A stretch of DNA of 64,000 nt from Acinetobacter albensis (GTDB lineage Bacteria > Pseudomonadota > Gammaproteobacteria > Pseudomonadales > Moraxellaceae): assembly GCF_900095025.1 (NCBI RefSeq), contig NZ_FMBK01000009.1, forward strand, positions 62,001-126,000, read 5' to 3'. Both the position numbers and the translations under genes were made by a program. The notes under the pieces are model-generated. The model was given only the letters and a program-made list of their open reading frames with translations. It was not told the origin of the DNA and did not search any database. Each line of letters starts with the position of its first letter. The stretch's first letter is position 1. Positions 45,539-56,057 of this stretch are shown in pieces.

Positions 45539-46714
45539 TTACAGCTGGCTCATTACATGCTGAATGGCCTTAACCGTTTTATGCATACTGTCCAGACTTA
45601 AAGTTGGATGCACGAGGAACATTAAACTGGTTTCACCTAGTTTCTGAGCATTTTCCAATCGTTTTTCAGGTCTCCAGTGTGTACCATCAAAAGCATGCTC
45701 TAAATATACTTCTGAACAAGATCCACTAAAACACGGTACGCCTGCGGCATTAATCTCTTGCATAATTCGGTCGCGCGACCAACCTTCAGGTAAGGCTTCA
45801 ATATTGACCTGTACATAACATTTATAACATGCATGCACATAATCACCTAAATGACGATGGACTGTAAAATAAGGACTCTGCTCAAAAGCACTTAAAATCA
45901 TTTCCGTATTTTCAGTACGTTTTTTGGTCCATTCTGGCATTTGAGTCAGTTGAATGCGTCCGATCACCGCTTGCATTTCCATCATGCGCCAGTTGGTGCC
46001 AAATGAATCATGTAGCCAACGGAATCCAGGTGGATGCTGCTTGTTATAAATGCTATCAAAATTTTTCCCATGGTCTTTATAGGACCACATGGTTTTCCAC
46101 AAACTTTCATCATTAGTGGTGACCATACCGCCTTCACCACCTGTGGTCATAATTTTATCTTGGCAAAATGACCATGCACTAATATGACCAATCGAACCTG
46201 CTGGCTTACCTTTATACTGTGCGCCATGTGCCTGTGCGCAATCTTCAATGACATATAAACCTTTTTGCTGCGCAAGCTGCATAATCGGATCCATATCACA
46301 CATCCAACCCGCCAAGTGAACACAGATAATGGCTTTGGTATTGGGTGTCAGTACAGCCTCAATCGTTCGGGCTGAAATATTTTGTGAGTCCAGTTCAACA
46401 TCTGCAAAAACAGGATTAGCGCCTGCTGTGACGATAGAACTTGCTGAGGCTAAGAATGTGCGTGAAGTAACAATCACATCATCGCCAGCACCAATGCCGA
46501 GTGCTTTGAGTGCAACATCTAAAGCCACCGTACCATTTGCCAGTGCAACTGCATACTTCGTTCCAGAAAACTCGGCAAATTCTTTTTCAAACTCACGGCA
46601 CTCTTGCCCCGTCCAATAGTTTACTTTGTTCGATAGTAAAACTTTCGATACAGCATCTGCCTCATTTTGAGTAAAGCTTGGCCAAGGTTCAAATGCAGTG
46701 TTTAACATATTCAT
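45539..46714 (-). CDS. DegT/DnrJ/EryC1/StrS-family sugar 4-aminotransferase
   Basis: A PLP enzyme putting an amino group at C4 of the Gdr product. It has 391 residues with NYWTGQECREFE, ANGTVALDVAL, IEDCAQAHGA and the Schiff-base Lys in SFCQDKIMTTGGEGG. It lies 25 bp after the acetyltransferase gene. It corresponds to PglE/WeeJ-type enzymes. Confidence 0.92.
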   Translation of the reverse strand: MNMLNTAFEPWPSFTQNEADAVSKVLLSNKVNYWTGQECREFEKEFAEFSGTKYAVALANGTVALDVALKALGIGAGDDVIVTSRTFLASASSIVTAGANPVFADVELDSQNISARTIEAVLTPNTKAIICVHLAGWMCDMDPIMQLAQQKGLYVIEDCAQAHGAQYKGKPAGSIGHISAWSFCQDKIMTTGGEGGMVTTNDESLWKTMWSYKDHGKNFDSIYNKQHPPGFRWLHDSFGTNWRMMEMQAVIGRIQLTQMPEWTKKRTENTEMILSAFEQSPYFTVHRHLGDYVHACYKCYVQVNIEALPEGWSRDRIMQEINAAGVPCFSGSCSEVYLEHAFDGTHWRPEKRLENAQKLGETSLMFLVHPTLSLDSMHKTVKAIQHVMSQL

Positions 46715-46738
46715 TTCCCAAATTAATTTTAAAAATCT

Positions 46739-47410
46739 TTATTTCTTCTCTAAAATGCGCGCAGGATTGCCAACCACTGTGGTTCCTGCTGCTACGCTCT
46801 TGGTCACAACCGCCCCCATTCCTACAATTGCACCTTTACCAATGACTAGCGGTTTTTCTGGCGTACCTTGTTTAATCACAGCACCTGTACCGATATAAAC
46901 ATGGTCTTCAATATGAATATTGCCGTTACACTTGACCCCAGGTGCAAAAGTGACATAGTCACCAATGATGCAATCATGTTCCACATAACTATATAAATTG
47001 GCATGAAAACATTTACCAATTTTAATATTAGAAGTCAGCGTTACAAAAGGGCTTAGCGCAGCACCTTCTGCAATATCGACTTCATCCATGAGCAAAGTAT
47101 TATTTGCCTGTATAGACCATAATAGTATTTGGTCATGTTCCAGTTGCTGTGCAAGCTTTTCACGAATTTTACTATTTGCAATTGCAATTAATACATACTT
47201 ATTGTTACTTGGTAGGGCTTTAAAAGCGCTATAACTTAAAGCAATATGACGATTGATGATCGTTTGTTCTGTTAAACGATCATCAATGAAATAAATATCA
47301 GACTGAATCCCCAAACGTTTCAAATGCTCTCTAGCCACTGGCATTAAGCTACGTCCACAACCTGAAGAGCCATAAATCGCATACATATTAGTCATGTTTT
47401 CGTTCATCAA
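46739..47410 (-). CDS. PglD-like UDP-4-amino-sugar N-acetyltransferase
   Basis: A 223-residue acetyltransferase with an N-terminal Rossmann-like UDP-binding part (YAIYGSSGCGRSL) and a C-terminal left-handed beta-helix (VEHDCIIGDYVTFAPGVKC, GTGAVIKQG). His in VEHDC matches the PglD general base. It would give UDP-QuiNAc4NAc (UDP-diNAc-bacillosamine). It overlaps the initiating transferase gene by 23 bp. Confidence 0.9.
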   Translation of the reverse strand: MMNENMTNMYAIYGSSGCGRSLMPVAREHLKRLGIQSDIYFIDDRLTEQTIINRHIALSYSAFKALPSNNKYVLIAIANSKIREKLAQQLEHDQILLWSIQANNTLLMDEVDIAEGAALSPFVTLTSNIKIGKCFHANLYSYVEHDCIIGDYVTFAPGVKCNGNIHIEDHVYIGTGAVIKQGTPEKPLVIGKGAIVGMGAVVTKSVAAGTTVVGNPARILEKK

Positions 47411-48008
47411 TCGTTGTTTTTGTACCCGTGAATTTAGTCATGGTTACCTCGCCTTCTGCACTAATATCATCTTTCGCTAGCACTTTATGTACAGTTTTAA
47501 ACATGATTTTAAAATCAAGTAGTGTCGACTGGTTTTCAACGTACCATGTATCGAGTTTAAACTTTTCTTCCCAGCCTATCGCATTACGGCCATTGACCTG
47601 AGCATGCCCCGTCATACCTGGACGCACATGATGACGTTTGGCTTGTTCTGCATTGTATAAAGGTAAATATTCTGTAAGCAATGGACGTGGCCCAACCACA
47701 CTCATATCACCTTTTATGACGTTCCAAAGTTCTGGCATTTCATCCAGACTTGTTGAACGCAACATTTTACCAAACGGCGTTAAACGTTCACTGTCTGGTA
47801 AAGGATTACCTTGAGCATCTACCGCATCTTTCATGGTGCGAAATTTAATCATTTCAAATGGTTTGCCATGTAAACCCGGACGTACTTGACGAAACAGTAC
47901 AGGTGAACCTAAGTTCTTTTTCACTTTATAAGCGACAAAAGCGTATAAGGGCGAAAGGAGGATAAGGGCAATAGAGGCAATAATGATATCGAGTAAGCGT
48001 TTTAGCAT
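47388..48008 (-). CDS. itrA: Initiating sugar-phosphate transferase (PglC/ItrA-like)
   Basis: Transfers the first sugar-1-phosphate to undecaprenyl phosphate. It has 206 residues with one N-terminal re-entrant/membrane segment (IIASIALILLSPLYAFVAY) and the family motifs KFRTMKDA, TSLDEMPELWNV and VGPRPLL, plus RHHVRPGMTGHAQVNGRN. The short PglC-like form next to QuiNAc4NAc genes indicates that sugar as the first residue. The exact Itr type number is not assignable by eye. Confidence 0.9.
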   Translation of the reverse strand: MLKRLLDIIIASIALILLSPLYAFVAYKVKKNLGSPVLFRQVRPGLHGKPFEMIKFRTMKDAVDAQGNPLPDSERLTPFGKMLRSTSLDEMPELWNVIKGDMSVVGPRPLLTEYLPLYNAEQAKRHHVRPGMTGHAQVNGRNAIGWEEKFKLDTWYVENQSTLLDFKIMFKTVHKVLAKDDISAEGEVTMTKFTGTKTTIDERKHD

Positions 48009-49151
48009 TTAAATTAATTCCATCTCTTGCATCATATGTTTATTCACTTGGTTTACATCATACTTAGTTAAAGCAAGATCCCGTGAACGCTTACCCATTT
48101 TTTCTATAAGCTCAGGTTGTTTAATAAATTTTTCCATCGCTTCTACTAGACTTTCTACAGATTTAACTTCAACCAAAAAACCATTATCACCATTTATAAC
48201 AGTTTCACGGCAACCAGGTGCATCTGTTGTAATAATTGCACGCCCCATGGCCATCGCCTCTAATACGGTTCTAGGTGTTCCTTCACGATATGACGGTAAA
48301 ACATAAACTGAGCATTCTGCAATTGCAGGGCGAACATCCGTTAATTTACCCCAATATTTTACAGTTTCACTAGAAATCCATTTATCTAATTCAGGTTGTG
48401 TAATTGCAGATGGATTTTCATCAATCCAACCGACTAAATTAAATTCTACATCTGGATATTTATCTTTTATGATTTTTGCGGCTTTCGCATATTCTCTTAC
48501 TCCTTTATCTACTAATAATCGAGCAATCAGTAAAAAGGAAATTTTAATTTTTTGATCAGGTGCTACAGGTAAAGGCAATACATTAAAGTCGGCAACATTT
48601 ACCCCTGAGCCATTTACGACCACTACAGGAATATTAGTCTTGATTAGTTTTAAATCTTGAAATAGCTTTAAGTCATCTGGATTTTGAAAAAATACTTTAT
48701 GGCTATGCGATAACGCTTGCTGATATAAACCATGCACGAGTTTTTGGAAAATACTACGCTTATTATTAGTTTCTACATTTTGGAAAGCATAGCCTAAACC
48801 TGTAATTAAGGCATAGCGACGTGGTACTTTTGTCAACCATGCTGCCAGTGTCCCATAGATCACAGGTTTAATCGTATAAGATAAAACATAATCAGGTTTT
48901 ATTTTCTGTATTAACTTATAAATTTCGAACAAGGTTTTTACATCGGATATCGGGTTTGTGCCCGTACGTTGCATTGAAACTTTATGCAATTTATATCCTA
49001 AATTTTCAAGTTTCTGCCTTTCATTTTCAAACAATTCTAAATCGGGAGCTAAAATATGAATTTCAAAATCTTGAGCATGAATCTGCTCAAGAAGTTTCCC
49101 ACGAAAATTTAGCACCGAAGGGAGAAAGCTAGAAATCATTAAAAATCTCAC
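48009..49151 (-). CDS. Family 4 glycosyltransferase (capsule)
   Basis: A 380-residue GT-B enzyme similar to PglA-type transferases that add the second sugar. It shows MRFLMISSFLPSVLNFRG, the acceptor-region LITGLGYAFQNV, and the donor-binding PSYREGTPRTVLEAMAMGRA with a retaining-GT Glu. It abuts itrA at its 3' side, in keeping with an early transfer in unit assembly. Confidence 0.9.
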   Translation of the reverse strand: MRFLMISSFLPSVLNFRGKLLEQIHAQDFEIHILAPDLELFENERQKLENLGYKLHKVSMQRTGTNPISDVKTLFEIYKLIQKIKPDYVLSYTIKPVIYGTLAAWLTKVPRRYALITGLGYAFQNVETNNKRSIFQKLVHGLYQQALSHSHKVFFQNPDDLKLFQDLKLIKTNIPVVVVNGSGVNVADFNVLPLPVAPDQKIKISFLLIARLLVDKGVREYAKAAKIIKDKYPDVEFNLVGWIDENPSAITQPELDKWISSETVKYWGKLTDVRPAIAECSVYVLPSYREGTPRTVLEAMAMGRAIITTDAPGCRETVINGDNGFLVEVKSVESLVEAMEKFIKQPELIEKMGKRSRDLALTKYDVNQVNKHMMQEMELI

Positions 49152-50305
49152 TATTTTTTATTTCCTATTAAGTTAATATTTTTCGAACCAATAATAGATA
49201 AAAATAGAAAAACTATAAATGGAATAAACATCCATTTTTGGCGCATAGCAATACCTAAATTTGCCGTAGTACTTGCCAAAACAATTAAAGAAAAATAAAA
49301 ATATATCCACAAAAAAATTCGATTAGACTCAACAGTAGGTTTATTTTTTTTCAATATAGCCAAGCTACCCATAATAAAAATACATATTAAAATCAAATTA
49401 TCTAAAGAAGCTAATAAGGCAAATACACTATGTGCTTCAAAAGGTAGAGGACGGAATAAATAAGTTACCATTTGCATGGGCAAGCTCATAGATGAAATGT
49501 CAACACTACTCCCCCCGCCTAAATTAGAATTTTGTCTTTTATCCACATACTGGTCTACGTCAGATAAGCCTTCAGCCTCACCCAAACCTATGTAATTAAG
49601 CATAATAGGAATAATTAAAGCAGTACATAAAGTACATATTAAGCCTAAAAATATTTTTATATATATTGTCGTTTTTTTATCAAAAATTAATGCAAAAATA
49701 AAAGAAATTGCTAAAATAGCTCCCATATGTGGACGCACTAAAAACATACAAAATATGCTAAATAATAATAATATTTTTCTTTTCTTAAAGTCTAATGCTG
49801 CCCACAATGCTAGTCCTATAGCCATAAATGAGATTGCATCTTTACCTAAAGCAGTTGTCCAAAAACTAACTGAAGGTAATAATAATAGAATCACTCCAAA
49901 TAATTTTATACTTCTACTTTTATTATATGTTGCACTCTGAATTGCACTTGAAAATGCCAATAAACCTATATAGCCAAAAAAATTATTTATTAAAAAAAGG
50001 TCCACATATGAAAACCCCAAATTTGTAAAAAACCTAGTAAAAATAACAACAAAAGATGTACCAAAATTAAATTCTATTAATTCATCACTGATAGCCCTTT
50101 GATAATAAACAATTGAGTCACCACCTTGAGTTAAAGAATAATAAAGATATATAAAACAAAAAAAAGTATGCCAAAAAAATAAAAAACAACTTTTTTTAAA
50201 ATTTACTTTAAAATACTCACAGATTTTCAATGAAATAATAATAAAAAAAGCAATTAATATTGGAGTCCACAAAAAATTTGACACTGGGTCAAAGTTAAAA
50301 TACAT
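49151..50305 (-). CDS. wzy: Capsule repeat-unit polymerase Wzy
   Basis: A 384-residue very hydrophobic protein with about ten membrane helices and a large loop near residues 255-290 (LGEAEGLSDVDQYVDKRQNS), the usual Wzy topology. No other polymerase candidate exists in the locus. Its base composition is markedly AT-rich, as expected for exchangeable K-locus genes. Identification rests on topology and position because Wzy proteins share little sequence. Confidence 0.8.
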   Translation of the reverse strand: MYFNFDPVSNFLWTPILIAFFIIISLKICEYFKVNFKKSCFLFFWHTFFCFIYLYYSLTQGGDSIVYYQRAISDELIEFNFGTSFVVIFTRFFTNLGFSYVDLFLINNFFGYIGLLAFSSAIQSATYNKSRSIKLFGVILLLLPSVSFWTTALGKDAISFMAIGLALWAALDFKKRKILLLFSIFCMFLVRPHMGAILAISFIFALIFDKKTTIYIKIFLGLICTLCTALIIPIMLNYIGLGEAEGLSDVDQYVDKRQNSNLGGGSSVDISSMSLPMQMVTYLFRPLPFEAHSVFALLASLDNLILICIFIMGSLAILKKNKPTVESNRIFLWIYFYFSLIVLASTTANLGIAMRQKWMFIPFIVFLFLSIIGSKNINLIGNKK

Positions 50306-50368
50306 TAGATCTGCACCATAAAAAAATTAAATTCATTTCGAAATTTCATGCGAACAAAAAAATTGATA

Positions 50369-51463
50369 TCAAGTTTCCCAAAATTTTATATATTGCATTG
50401 CCACCCAATCAATAGAAAATTTCTTCTCAATTTTTTCACGTGATTTTTCTTTTAATTCTATTTTTTCATTTTCTGATAAATTATAATATTTTAAAATAGC
50501 ATTTCTTAATCCGTGGGAATCTCTTGCTTTTACTATATATTCATTATTATCAACAATATATTTAGCATCACCTACGTCAGTGCTAATACAAGGTACTCCT
50601 GATGCCATAGCTTCTACTAATACATTTGGAAAACCTTCGGTGATTGATGTCATTAGAAAAACATCTATTGACTGATAAAAATTTGGCATATCTGAAATTT
50701 GATCAAGCAATTGGACTTTAGCAGCATCTAGTTGGTATTTTTCAAATAAGGTTTTTACTTTGTCATTATTTAAACTTGCTCCACTACCGACAATTTTAAA
50801 AATTATTGGCTCATCTTTGAGTTTTGCCATCGTTTCAAACAAATAAGGATAGCCTTTTGCTGTATGATAGCGTCCTGCAAATCCAACTACCAAAGGCTGA
50901 TGCAATTTGGTATTCAGTTTAAAGTTATCTAAAAATACACCATTTGGAATTACCGTCGAATTCTGATTCTGAAAACCAAATTGTCGATGTTGAGTAAGTG
51001 AAGAATGTGCGCAGTAAATGATACCTACCGGTTTTCTAGCTAAAAATTTACTAACTACTAAAGCAGTTTTTGTACTAAGTGATTCTTCTTTTGGTGAGGA
51101 TAGTGAATGATGAATACCCCAAAATATCTTCGGAGGATGTTTTAAACCCATCATGCTGATACTAGTTAAAATATTGGCATGATACATCCAACACTGCACA
51201 CTTTTTGGTGAAAATTGTGATAGTAATTTGCGCAACCGAAATATCACTTGCAATGAATTTACACCATTCCAATCCAAAGCATAATATGATTTACAGCGTT
51301 CTAAAGTTGATTGATACACTTCTGAAGTTTTAATTAATGAAATAATCACATGCTCGAAGTCTCGCTCAGTTTTCTGAATCAAACGAGCTAGCATCATTTC
51401 TGCACCGCCCACGCCTGCAAAGTTGGTGATTACATGTACAATAATTTCTTTATTCTGAGTCAT
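50369..51463 (-). CDS. Family 4 glycosyltransferase (capsule)
   Basis: A 364-residue GT-B enzyme with NFAGVGGAEMMLARL near the N-terminus, VVGFAGRYHTAKGYPYLF and the C-terminal TSITEGFPNVLVEAMASGVP. It overlaps the next glycosyltransferase gene by 4 bp. Donor and acceptor are unknown. Confidence 0.9.
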   Translation of the reverse strand: MTQNKEIIVHVITNFAGVGGAEMMLARLIQKTERDFEHVIISLIKTSEVYQSTLERCKSYYALDWNGVNSLQVIFRLRKLLSQFSPKSVQCWMYHANILTSISMMGLKHPPKIFWGIHHSLSSPKEESLSTKTALVVSKFLARKPVGIIYCAHSSLTQHRQFGFQNQNSTVIPNGVFLDNFKLNTKLHQPLVVGFAGRYHTAKGYPYLFETMAKLKDEPIIFKIVGSGASLNNDKVKTLFEKYQLDAAKVQLLDQISDMPNFYQSIDVFLMTSITEGFPNVLVEAMASGVPCISTDVGDAKYIVDNNEYIVKARDSHGLRNAILKYYNLSENEKIELKEKSREKIEKKFSIDWVAMQYIKFWET

Positions 51464-52578
51464 ATAGATTGCTCCATCAAAGTCAAATAGCGAAACTGAA
51501 CTTGTTGCTTGTTAAACTGCTGACAATGCTGTTCAAAATCCGTTTCGGAAAATTTTATGTACTCACCAAAAATTGCCTGTTGCATTGCTGCAACCATAGC
51601 AACTTGGTCATTACATGCCACCAATAGTCCAAATTTAGCATGCTCCAAAATCTCTATGGGGCCGCTAGGGCAATCAGTACTCACTACTTTAACTTTTGAT
51701 GCAAGCGCCTGAATCAAAACGCCTGGTAAGCCCTCCCAATTAGAACTAAGCACAAATAATGAAGCATATTTAAAATATGCGTATGGATTGGAATCGAAAC
51801 CAGGCAAGTCAACAGCATTGTTTATTCCAAGCTGTGACACTAATACTTCAAATTCATCACGCAACTCACCCTCGCCCAAAATAATTAAGCGAGTTTCAGG
51901 ATAGTAGCGATGCAATTCTGCAAATGAACGAATGAGAAAGCCAAAATTTTTCGCTTCAGTTAAGCGACCTACTGCTATTATTACCCTGTTAACATCATTA
52001 ATAAAACGATGCTTTACCGGTAAATTTAGCTTCTCAAAATACGCCTCATCCAGTACAGGGTTATAAATAGTGATTAAATTATTTCCAGAATAAGCATAGT
52101 ATTCCCGAAAATCATTCAATACTCCATTTGAAACACAAACAACATGTTGCACTGAAGAATAGATCCAGTTAATCAGAAATTTAAATATCAATTTCTTTAA
52201 ACCTGAGAGCTTCATATTTTTAGAGGGAGTTGACACCTCACGGAAAATCAATTTAGTTGTTACTTTTGCCATTTTCTTTGCAATACCACAGACAATATTG
52301 CTATGCGTCTGTGTTGCTATTAATACATCGTAATCTACGCGTTTTAATAAATTTTTAAGCGGTATAATCGCACTTATCACTCGTTTACAATCAAGATTAA
52401 TCAATTGAATTTTAATACTAACTTCTGGTAAAAGCTTTGCTTTCTCTCCATGCAAGTTGCAGACTACTAAATCAATATCTAAACCTTGCTCCGCAAAACT
52501 GTTTGCTAGCTGAATGACCGTGCGCTCCGCACCTCCACCACCCAATGTGGGTAAAAAGAACATGACTTTTTTCAACAT
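51460..52578 (-). CDS. Family 4 glycosyltransferase (capsule)
   Basis: A 372-residue GT-B enzyme with LPTLGGGGAERTVIQLANS, AVGRLTEAKNFGFLI and SSNWEGLPGVLIQALASKV. The C-terminal motif resembles GalNAc-type GT4 enzymes, but the specificity is not readable. With the two other GT4 enzymes it brings the locus to three transferases after initiation. Confidence 0.9.
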   Translation of the reverse strand: MLKKVMFFLPTLGGGGAERTVIQLANSFAEQGLDIDLVVCNLHGEKAKLLPEVSIKIQLINLDCKRVISAIIPLKNLLKRVDYDVLIATQTHSNIVCGIAKKMAKVTTKLIFREVSTPSKNMKLSGLKKLIFKFLINWIYSSVQHVVCVSNGVLNDFREYYAYSGNNLITIYNPVLDEAYFEKLNLPVKHRFINDVNRVIIAVGRLTEAKNFGFLIRSFAELHRYYPETRLIILGEGELRDEFEVLVSQLGINNAVDLPGFDSNPYAYFKYASLFVLSSNWEGLPGVLIQALASKVKVVSTDCPSGPIEILEHAKFGLLVACNDQVAMVAAMQQAIFGEYIKFSETDFEQHCQQFNKQQVQFRYLTLMEQSI

Positions 52579-52614
52579 AAAGGATAGACCTTAGTGGATA
52601 TATTAAGAACGAAA

Positions 52615-53166
52615 TTATTCAGCATTTTTTTTTGCTTTTTGCAGCTCAATAGCAAGCTCTACACGCTTACGGTAATTACCAACTCCAGTAAGTTCAGAAT
52701 CACTGGCACAGCTGATTTCAATTTTAGCGTGAAAATCGTTAAAACTAGAGACCACTCTGGCTGGTACACCAACTACTACACTATTATCAGGAATATCCTT
52801 AGTGACCACCGAGCCTGCGCCAACCACTACGTTTGATCCAATATTAATACCAGGCATAATAATACTATTAACTCCAATAAATACATGGGAACCAACAGTG
52901 ATCGGTGCAAAACGTTGATAGCGTTTGCCTTCTGAATTTTTAACTAAACACGTACTCCCATCATGAGTAATAAATTTAACCCCTGAAGTCACAGTGACAT
53001 CATCACCTATCGAAATTAAGAAAGGCTCAGAACCCCAATTTTTAATATAAATTCGACATTGTTCACCTACTTTTACTCCTTTTTTTCGAGCAAAAGCTAT
53101 GCTACCTTTTCTCAAAAAATAAATTAAATCAAAAAAGATAGTTAAAATAGATTTTATTAATCCCAT
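52615..53166 (-). CDS. Left-handed beta-helix acetyltransferase (capsule)
   Basis: A 183-residue CatB/NodL-type acyltransferase with hexapeptide repeats, ITHDGSTC, VFIGVNSIIMPGINIGSN and the closing VVVGVPARVVSSF. The GSTC/HDG region holds the probable catalytic His. It likely adds an O-acetyl group to one capsule sugar. Confidence 0.87.
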   Translation of the reverse strand: MGLIKSILTIFFDLIYFLRKGSIAFARKKGVKVGEQCRIYIKNWGSEPFLISIGDDVTVTSGVKFITHDGSTCLVKNSEGKRYQRFAPITVGSHVFIGVNSIIMPGINIGSNVVVGAGSVVTKDIPDNSVVVGVPARVVSSFNDFHAKIEISCASDSELTGVGNYRKRVELAIELQKAKKNAE

Positions 53167-53244
53167 ATATAACCTTAATAATTATAAACTAGCGCAAGTT
53201 ATCAATTAATAATTAAATTCATTAATAGCATCTGAATATACATA

Positions 53245-53856
53245 TTATTTATTTAATTTTTTAGCAGGAATACCAACATATACTCCAGACTCATTCAGTT
53301 TTTTTGTAACTAAACTGCATGCCCCGATTACAGAATTATTTGAAATATAAGCACCATCTATAACTGTTGTACGGGCTCCCAACCAAATATTTTCACCTAT
53401 GTAAATTCCTTTCTTACTAATACCTTGCTCCCTCATTAATATATTTATTTTATCAAAGTTATGATTACTTGAAATAATAATAGTTTGAGTACCAATACGA
53501 GTATTATTTCCTATTTTAACGCCACCACAACCATTAATAAAAGACTTAGAGTTAATACTAACATCATGTCCTATTTCAATTGCCCCACCAAAGCACTTTA
53601 TATAACAACTTTCACCAATAAAACTATTATCGCCTATAGTAAGTAATGCGCCTTTTTCAACAATGATCGTTGCATCATCACCAATATAAACATTTTTACC
53701 AATTTTTACCTTCCCAGTAATTTCTAGCTTTGTACGTTTTCCAAAGTATTTAAATTGACTACCAAATGCGCAGTTATAGATGATTTTTCGGCAAAATGCA
53801 GAGAACCAATTGAACAATTTAAAAAATTTAAAAAAAATCACTTTGGATCTCTCCAT
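53245..53856 (-). CDS. Second left-handed beta-helix acetyltransferase (capsule)
   Basis: A 203-residue hexapeptide-repeat acyltransferase: VKIGKNVYIGDDATI, SFIGESCYI, then IISSNHNFDK (probable catalytic His) and GENIWLGARTTVIDGA. It ends with VYVGIPAKKLNK. It overlaps wzx by 19 bp. It probably O-acetylates a different sugar from its neighbour. Confidence 0.87.
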   Translation of the reverse strand: MERSKVIFFKFFKLFNWFSAFCRKIIYNCAFGSQFKYFGKRTKLEITGKVKIGKNVYIGDDATIIVEKGALLTIGDNSFIGESCYIKCFGGAIEIGHDVSINSKSFINGCGGVKIGNNTRIGTQTIIISSNHNFDKINILMREQGISKKGIYIGENIWLGARTTVIDGAYISNNSVIGACSLVTKKLNESGVYVGIPAKKLNK

Positions 53857-55013
53857 ACGACATAAAAAATGGAAACATTGTAAAAAATCAACGAAATAGG
53901 TAATGCAATTAACATATAAAGCTTATTACTTATATACAAATACAACAGACCAAAAATAATAAATTTGATCGCAAGTTCAGCGATTTGAAGCCTAAACAAC
54001 ACTTGGCTATTTCGTTTTGCAATTAAATATGCTGAACTGGGCGGGTTACAAAATACTGCCCAATAACCCAAAGCTAAAATTTTAAAATAAAGTGAAATTC
54101 CTACCCATTCTTGCCCAAAAATCAACAGATAGATAGATTCAGGCAGAACAAAGAAAATTGCAAAAAAAGGCAAAGAGACTAAACTTAAAAAGATAGTACT
54201 TTTTAACGCTTCACGTGGAGTCTCTTGATTTTTAAACTTACGAATAAAAAATTGTCGAACAGTTTGTGAGATTAAATTAATTGGCATACGCAAGGTACGT
54301 TCAACAATTGAATAAAAACCAACTGCTTGATACCCAACAAAATGCAATACAATATAGTAAGGTAAATTGTGTGAAAAGCTGTTTAATAATGCGTGCGGAG
54401 TATTGGCAAAAATAAAATCTTTATAGTTTTTGTAGCTCTTCCAACTCACTTGATATAACTGATTTATCACAATATATACCAATATAGTCAAAATCATCAC
54501 AACTGAGCTAATAGCATAACTATTTACTAAACTAATGCTCAAAAATATTGGTAAACCCAACTGCATTAAAACTACAATTAAGCTTCTAAAAATATTTAAG
54601 CATGCGCAGAAAAACTCTGCCTCATGTGCAAATTTATAATTATAAACACTTTGAACTAAACTATTGGCTAACACTCCAAAACAAATAGCTAGTATAGTCA
54701 TCCAATCAAAAAAAATGATCAAACCTGCTGAAGCAAACACGCAAAAAATCAATGAAAAAACAGTGCCTTCAAAAATCAAACTTTTTTGATCAACATCATC
54801 TGCAATAAGTTGAGCTTGATCTAAACGTAAATTGGAAATCGTTGAAAGTACACTAACTACAGCAAGTGCCACACCATAGTGACCAAAATCATGAATAGAA
54901 TAAAGACGTGTTAAAAAAGGAAGTGCGATAAATGTAATTATCGCACCTATTAATAAACTGGATGTAATTAGTCCAATCGATTTATATTTTGCAACAAGCG
55001 TTTGCATGCTCAT
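53838..55013 (-). CDS. wzx: Capsule repeat-unit flippase Wzx
   Basis: A 391-residue membrane protein with about twelve helices of the polysaccharide-exporter (MOP) type. The N-terminal [25 protein letters not shown] and the mid-protein [24 protein letters not shown] are typical of Wzx. It moves the lipid-linked unit to the periplasmic face. It overlaps the epimerase gene by 4 bp. Confidence 0.9.
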   Translation of the reverse strand: MSMQTLVAKYKSIGLITSSLLIGAIITFIALPFLTRLYSIHDFGHYGVALAVVSVLSTISNLRLDQAQLIADDVDQKSLIFEGTVFSLIFCVFASAGLIIFFDWMTILAICFGVLANSLVQSVYNYKFAHEAEFFCACLNIFRSLIVVLMQLGLPIFLSISLVNSYAISSVVMILTILVYIVINQLYQVSWKSYKNYKDFIFANTPHALLNSFSHNLPYYIVLHFVGYQAVGFYSIVERTLRMPINLISQTVRQFFIRKFKNQETPREALKSTIFLSLVSLPFFAIFFVLPESIYLLIFGQEWVGISLYFKILALGYWAVFCNPPSSAYLIAKRNSQVLFRLQIAELAIKFIIFGLLYLYISNKLYMLIALPISLIFYNVSIFYVVWRDPK

Positions 55014-56032
55014 GTCAGATTTTTAACATACCATTGCATAACAACTTGAATTCCCGCACCAATTTTAAATTTTGGATCATAACCTAAAGATGTTTGGATC
55101 TTTTCAATACTAGCCTGAGAGTGACGTACATCCCCAGTGCGAAACTCACGGTATACAGGTTCTTTGGTATAAATCACGCTATTTTCATTTAAAGCACTTT
55201 TAATCGCATTAAATAAAACACTTAAAGTCGTACGATCACCTACAGCCACATTATAAACTTGATTTTTTGCATCATCAGTTGCCGTTGCAGCTAAAATGTT
55301 GGCCTGTACAGTGTTTTCAATAAAACAGAAGTCACGACTAGTTTCACCATCACCATTAATAAACACATCGTCACCCGCAATGATGGCCGCTGTCCATTTT
55401 GGAATAACCGCTGCATATGCGCCATTTGGATCTTGTCGCTTTCCAAATACATTAAAGTAACGTAAACCAATCGCTTTAAAACCGTAGGTACGTGCAAATA
55501 CTTCAGCATAAAGCTCATTTACATACTTTGTGACTGCATATGGCGAAAGTGGACTACCTATATTTTCTTCCACTTTTGGCAATGCTGGGTGATCACCATA
55601 AGTAGAACTACTTGCAGCATAACTAAAGCTAGACACTTCTGCATCACGGGCAGCTGTAAGCATATTTAAAAACCCACTGATATTGGTTGCATTCGTCGTC
55701 AGTGGGTCTGCAATTGAACGTGGTACAGAACCTAAAGCTGCCTGATGCAAAACATAATCCACACCAGCACAAGCTTTTTGGCAATCTTCAAACTTCCGAA
55801 TATCACCTTCCATAAATTTAAATTTTGCCCATTGCTCGACAGAAACTAAACCTTGTACTTCATCTAGGTTGTACTGATGACCAGTTGCAAAGTTATCTAA
55901 ACCTATTACTTTTTGGTCTAATTTTAATAAAGTCTCTAATAAGTTAGAGCCAATAAAACCAGCCACACCTGTGACTAACCAAGTTTTAGGTGCTTGTTTT
56001 AATTGCTTACATACCGTTTCATATTGGCCCAT
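55010..56032 (-). CDS. UDP-GlcNAc(A) C4-epimerase, WbpP/TviC type
   Basis: A 340-residue extended SDR closely resembling Wbp[71 protein letters not shown] and [15 protein letters not shown] are near-identical family segments. It interconverts the gluco and galacto forms of UDP-HexNAc(A). Next to gna it points to UDP-GalNAcA as a capsule precursor. It lies 25 bp after gna. Confidence 0.93.
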   Translation of the reverse strand: MGQYETVCKQLKQAPKTWLVTGVAGFIGSNLLETLLKLDQKVIGLDNFATGHQYNLDEVQGLVSVEQWAKFKFMEGDIRKFEDCQKACAGVDYVLHQAALGSVPRSIADPLTTNATNISGFLNMLTAARDAEVSSFSYAASSSTYGDHPALPKVEENIGSPLSPYAVTKYVNELYAEVFARTYGFKAIGLRYFNVFGKRQDPNGAYAAVIPKWTAAIIAGDDVFINGDGETSRDFCFIENTVQANILAATATDDAKNQVYNVAVGDRTTLSVLFNAIKSALNENSVIYTKEPVYREFRTGDVRHSQASIEKIQTSLGYDPKFKIGAGIQVVMQWYVKNLT

Positions 56033-56057
56033 ACTTACTTATTCCTTATTTTAACAA